A stretch of DNA of 6,921 bases from an uncultured Lachnospiraceae bacterium (lineage in GTDB: Bacteria; Bacillota; Clostridia; Lachnospirales; Lachnospiraceae): contig CADCQV010000034.1 of the NCBI GenBank assembly GCA_902803625.1, positions 1-6,921 on the forward strand, given 5' to 3'. This document shows, piece by piece, positions 6,444-6,921 of this stretch; the first letter of the stretch is position 1; each line of letters starts with the position of its first letter. The notes beneath the pieces are model-generated. The model was given only the letters and a program-made list of their open reading frames with translations. It did no database searches and was not told the DNA's origin. The translations under genes and the position numbers were made by a program.

Positions 6444-6921
6444 TCAGCCGTGACGGGACTGAACGTCTTCAAGTGAAAGTGATCCTGCCTTTTTCTCAAG
6501 ATCGGGAAGTGAAAGCTCGGACATTTCCTTCAGCTCTTCATCTGTGTAAGGAAGCTCATCAACAAAGTACTTTGCATAGTTATCATAGTCTTCCTTTGAT
6601 GCTACGAAGAGGTAGGGGAACTTAACGTTCTCGAAGGAGTCGGTTGCTACCTGGTAATTACCCTTTACTGCATTGTAAACAAGCATGAATGCGAACAGAG
6701 GGTCGCAGTAGTGTCCGCCGGACTCACCTGCCATTGAACCATTCTCAAGTCTCTCGCCGAGGTCGGGAAGGAAGTCGGTTGATACGATAGCGATCTGACC
6801 GGTCTTTCCTGCGCCTTCAACTGCTGCGATAGCGCCCTGAAGAGGATCTCCGCCGCCGCCTGCAGGGATAAGAGCATCGATATTAGGGTCGGCTGACATA
6901 AGAGCTTCTGCTGCCTGACGT
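6444..6921 (-). CDS. Sugar ABC transporter substrate-binding protein, 3' part (N-terminus outside the window)
   Basis: C-terminal 158 residues of a type-1 periplasmic-binding-protein-fold sugar receptor (RbsB/Peripla_BP_4 class), ending in a TGA at 6444-6446. The frame stays open to the right edge: codons before the internal Met at 6899 read RQAAEAL, so that Met is not the start. Visible family features are the repeat-helix phrase QAAEALMSADPNIDALIPAGGG followed by DPLQGAIAAVEGAGK and then IAIVSTDFLPDLGERLENG, typical of the hinge and second lobe. The tail (about the last 50 residues) is rich in Glu, Asp and Tyr. The missing part should carry a lipoprotein signal peptide if the host is Gram-positive. 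As the first visible gene, upstream of permease A, it is the receptor of this importer; arabinose as ligand is inferred from context. The segment AGGGGDP suggests the usual sugar-receptor strand-turn region but does not fix specificity. Confidence 0.92.
   Translation of the reverse strand, partial: RQAAEALMSADPNIDALIPAGGGGDPLQGAIAAVEGAGKTGQIAIVSTDFLPDLGERLENGSMAGESGGHYCDPLFAFMLVYNAVKGNYQVATDSFENVKFPYLFVASKEDYDNYAKYFVDELPYTDEELKEMSELSLPDLEKKAGSLSLEDVQSRHG

Noticed and set aside
1..6921. CRISPR array, tRNA, rRNA, phage, toxin-antitoxin or defence genes.
   Set aside because: None seen on either strand; apart from a 207-bp intergenic region, a 98-bp gap and the 104 bases beyond araA, the window is filled by six metabolic and transport genes.

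Overview
The window reads as part of one operon for uptake and first-step catabolism of a pentose, most likely L-arabinose. Every real gene lies on the minus strand, so transcription runs from the right edge to the left. The gene set suggests a Gram-positive Firmicute, plausibly a gut or rumen Lachnospiraceae (Butyrivibrio/Roseburia-like): strong AGGAGG-type ribosome binding sites, a Bacillus/Clostridia-type AraR (GntR head on a LacI-like sugar-binding body), and a short intergenic repeat (about 1568-1744) of a kind widely scattered in such genomes. The taxon is an inference; no rRNA or other marker gene is present.

Layout in order of transcription: (1) 3' part of a sugar-binding lipoprotein/periplasmic-binding-protein gene, cut by the right edge (6444-6921); (2) a 98-bp gap holding a strong two-part hairpin without a U-tract; (3) RbsC-like permease A (5377-6345); (4) double-domain RbsA/AraG-like ATPase (3855-5357); (5) RbsC-like permease B (2852-3844); (6) the repressor araR, whose ATG overlaps the permease B stop by one base (1743-2852); (7) a 207-bp intergenic region with a repeat cluster and three mutually exclusive hairpins; (8) araA, L-arabinose isomerase (105-1535); (9) a GC-rich hairpin that probably terminates the operon (43-72). 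The gaps between the permease, ATPase, permease and araR genes are -1 to 19 bp, so these form one transcription unit.

How it works together: the binding protein captures the sugar outside the membrane, the heterodimeric permease pair and the fused ATPase import it, AraA converts L-arabinose to L-ribulose, and AraR senses the sugar and probably represses the operon. Its operator, and the promoter before the binding-protein gene, are probably to the right of the window. araB and araD are not seen here.

I found no wholly new system. The points most worth a second look are the strongly asymmetric ATPase (one apparently dead nucleotide site), the pair of diverged permeases, and the repeat/hairpin region between araR and araA.
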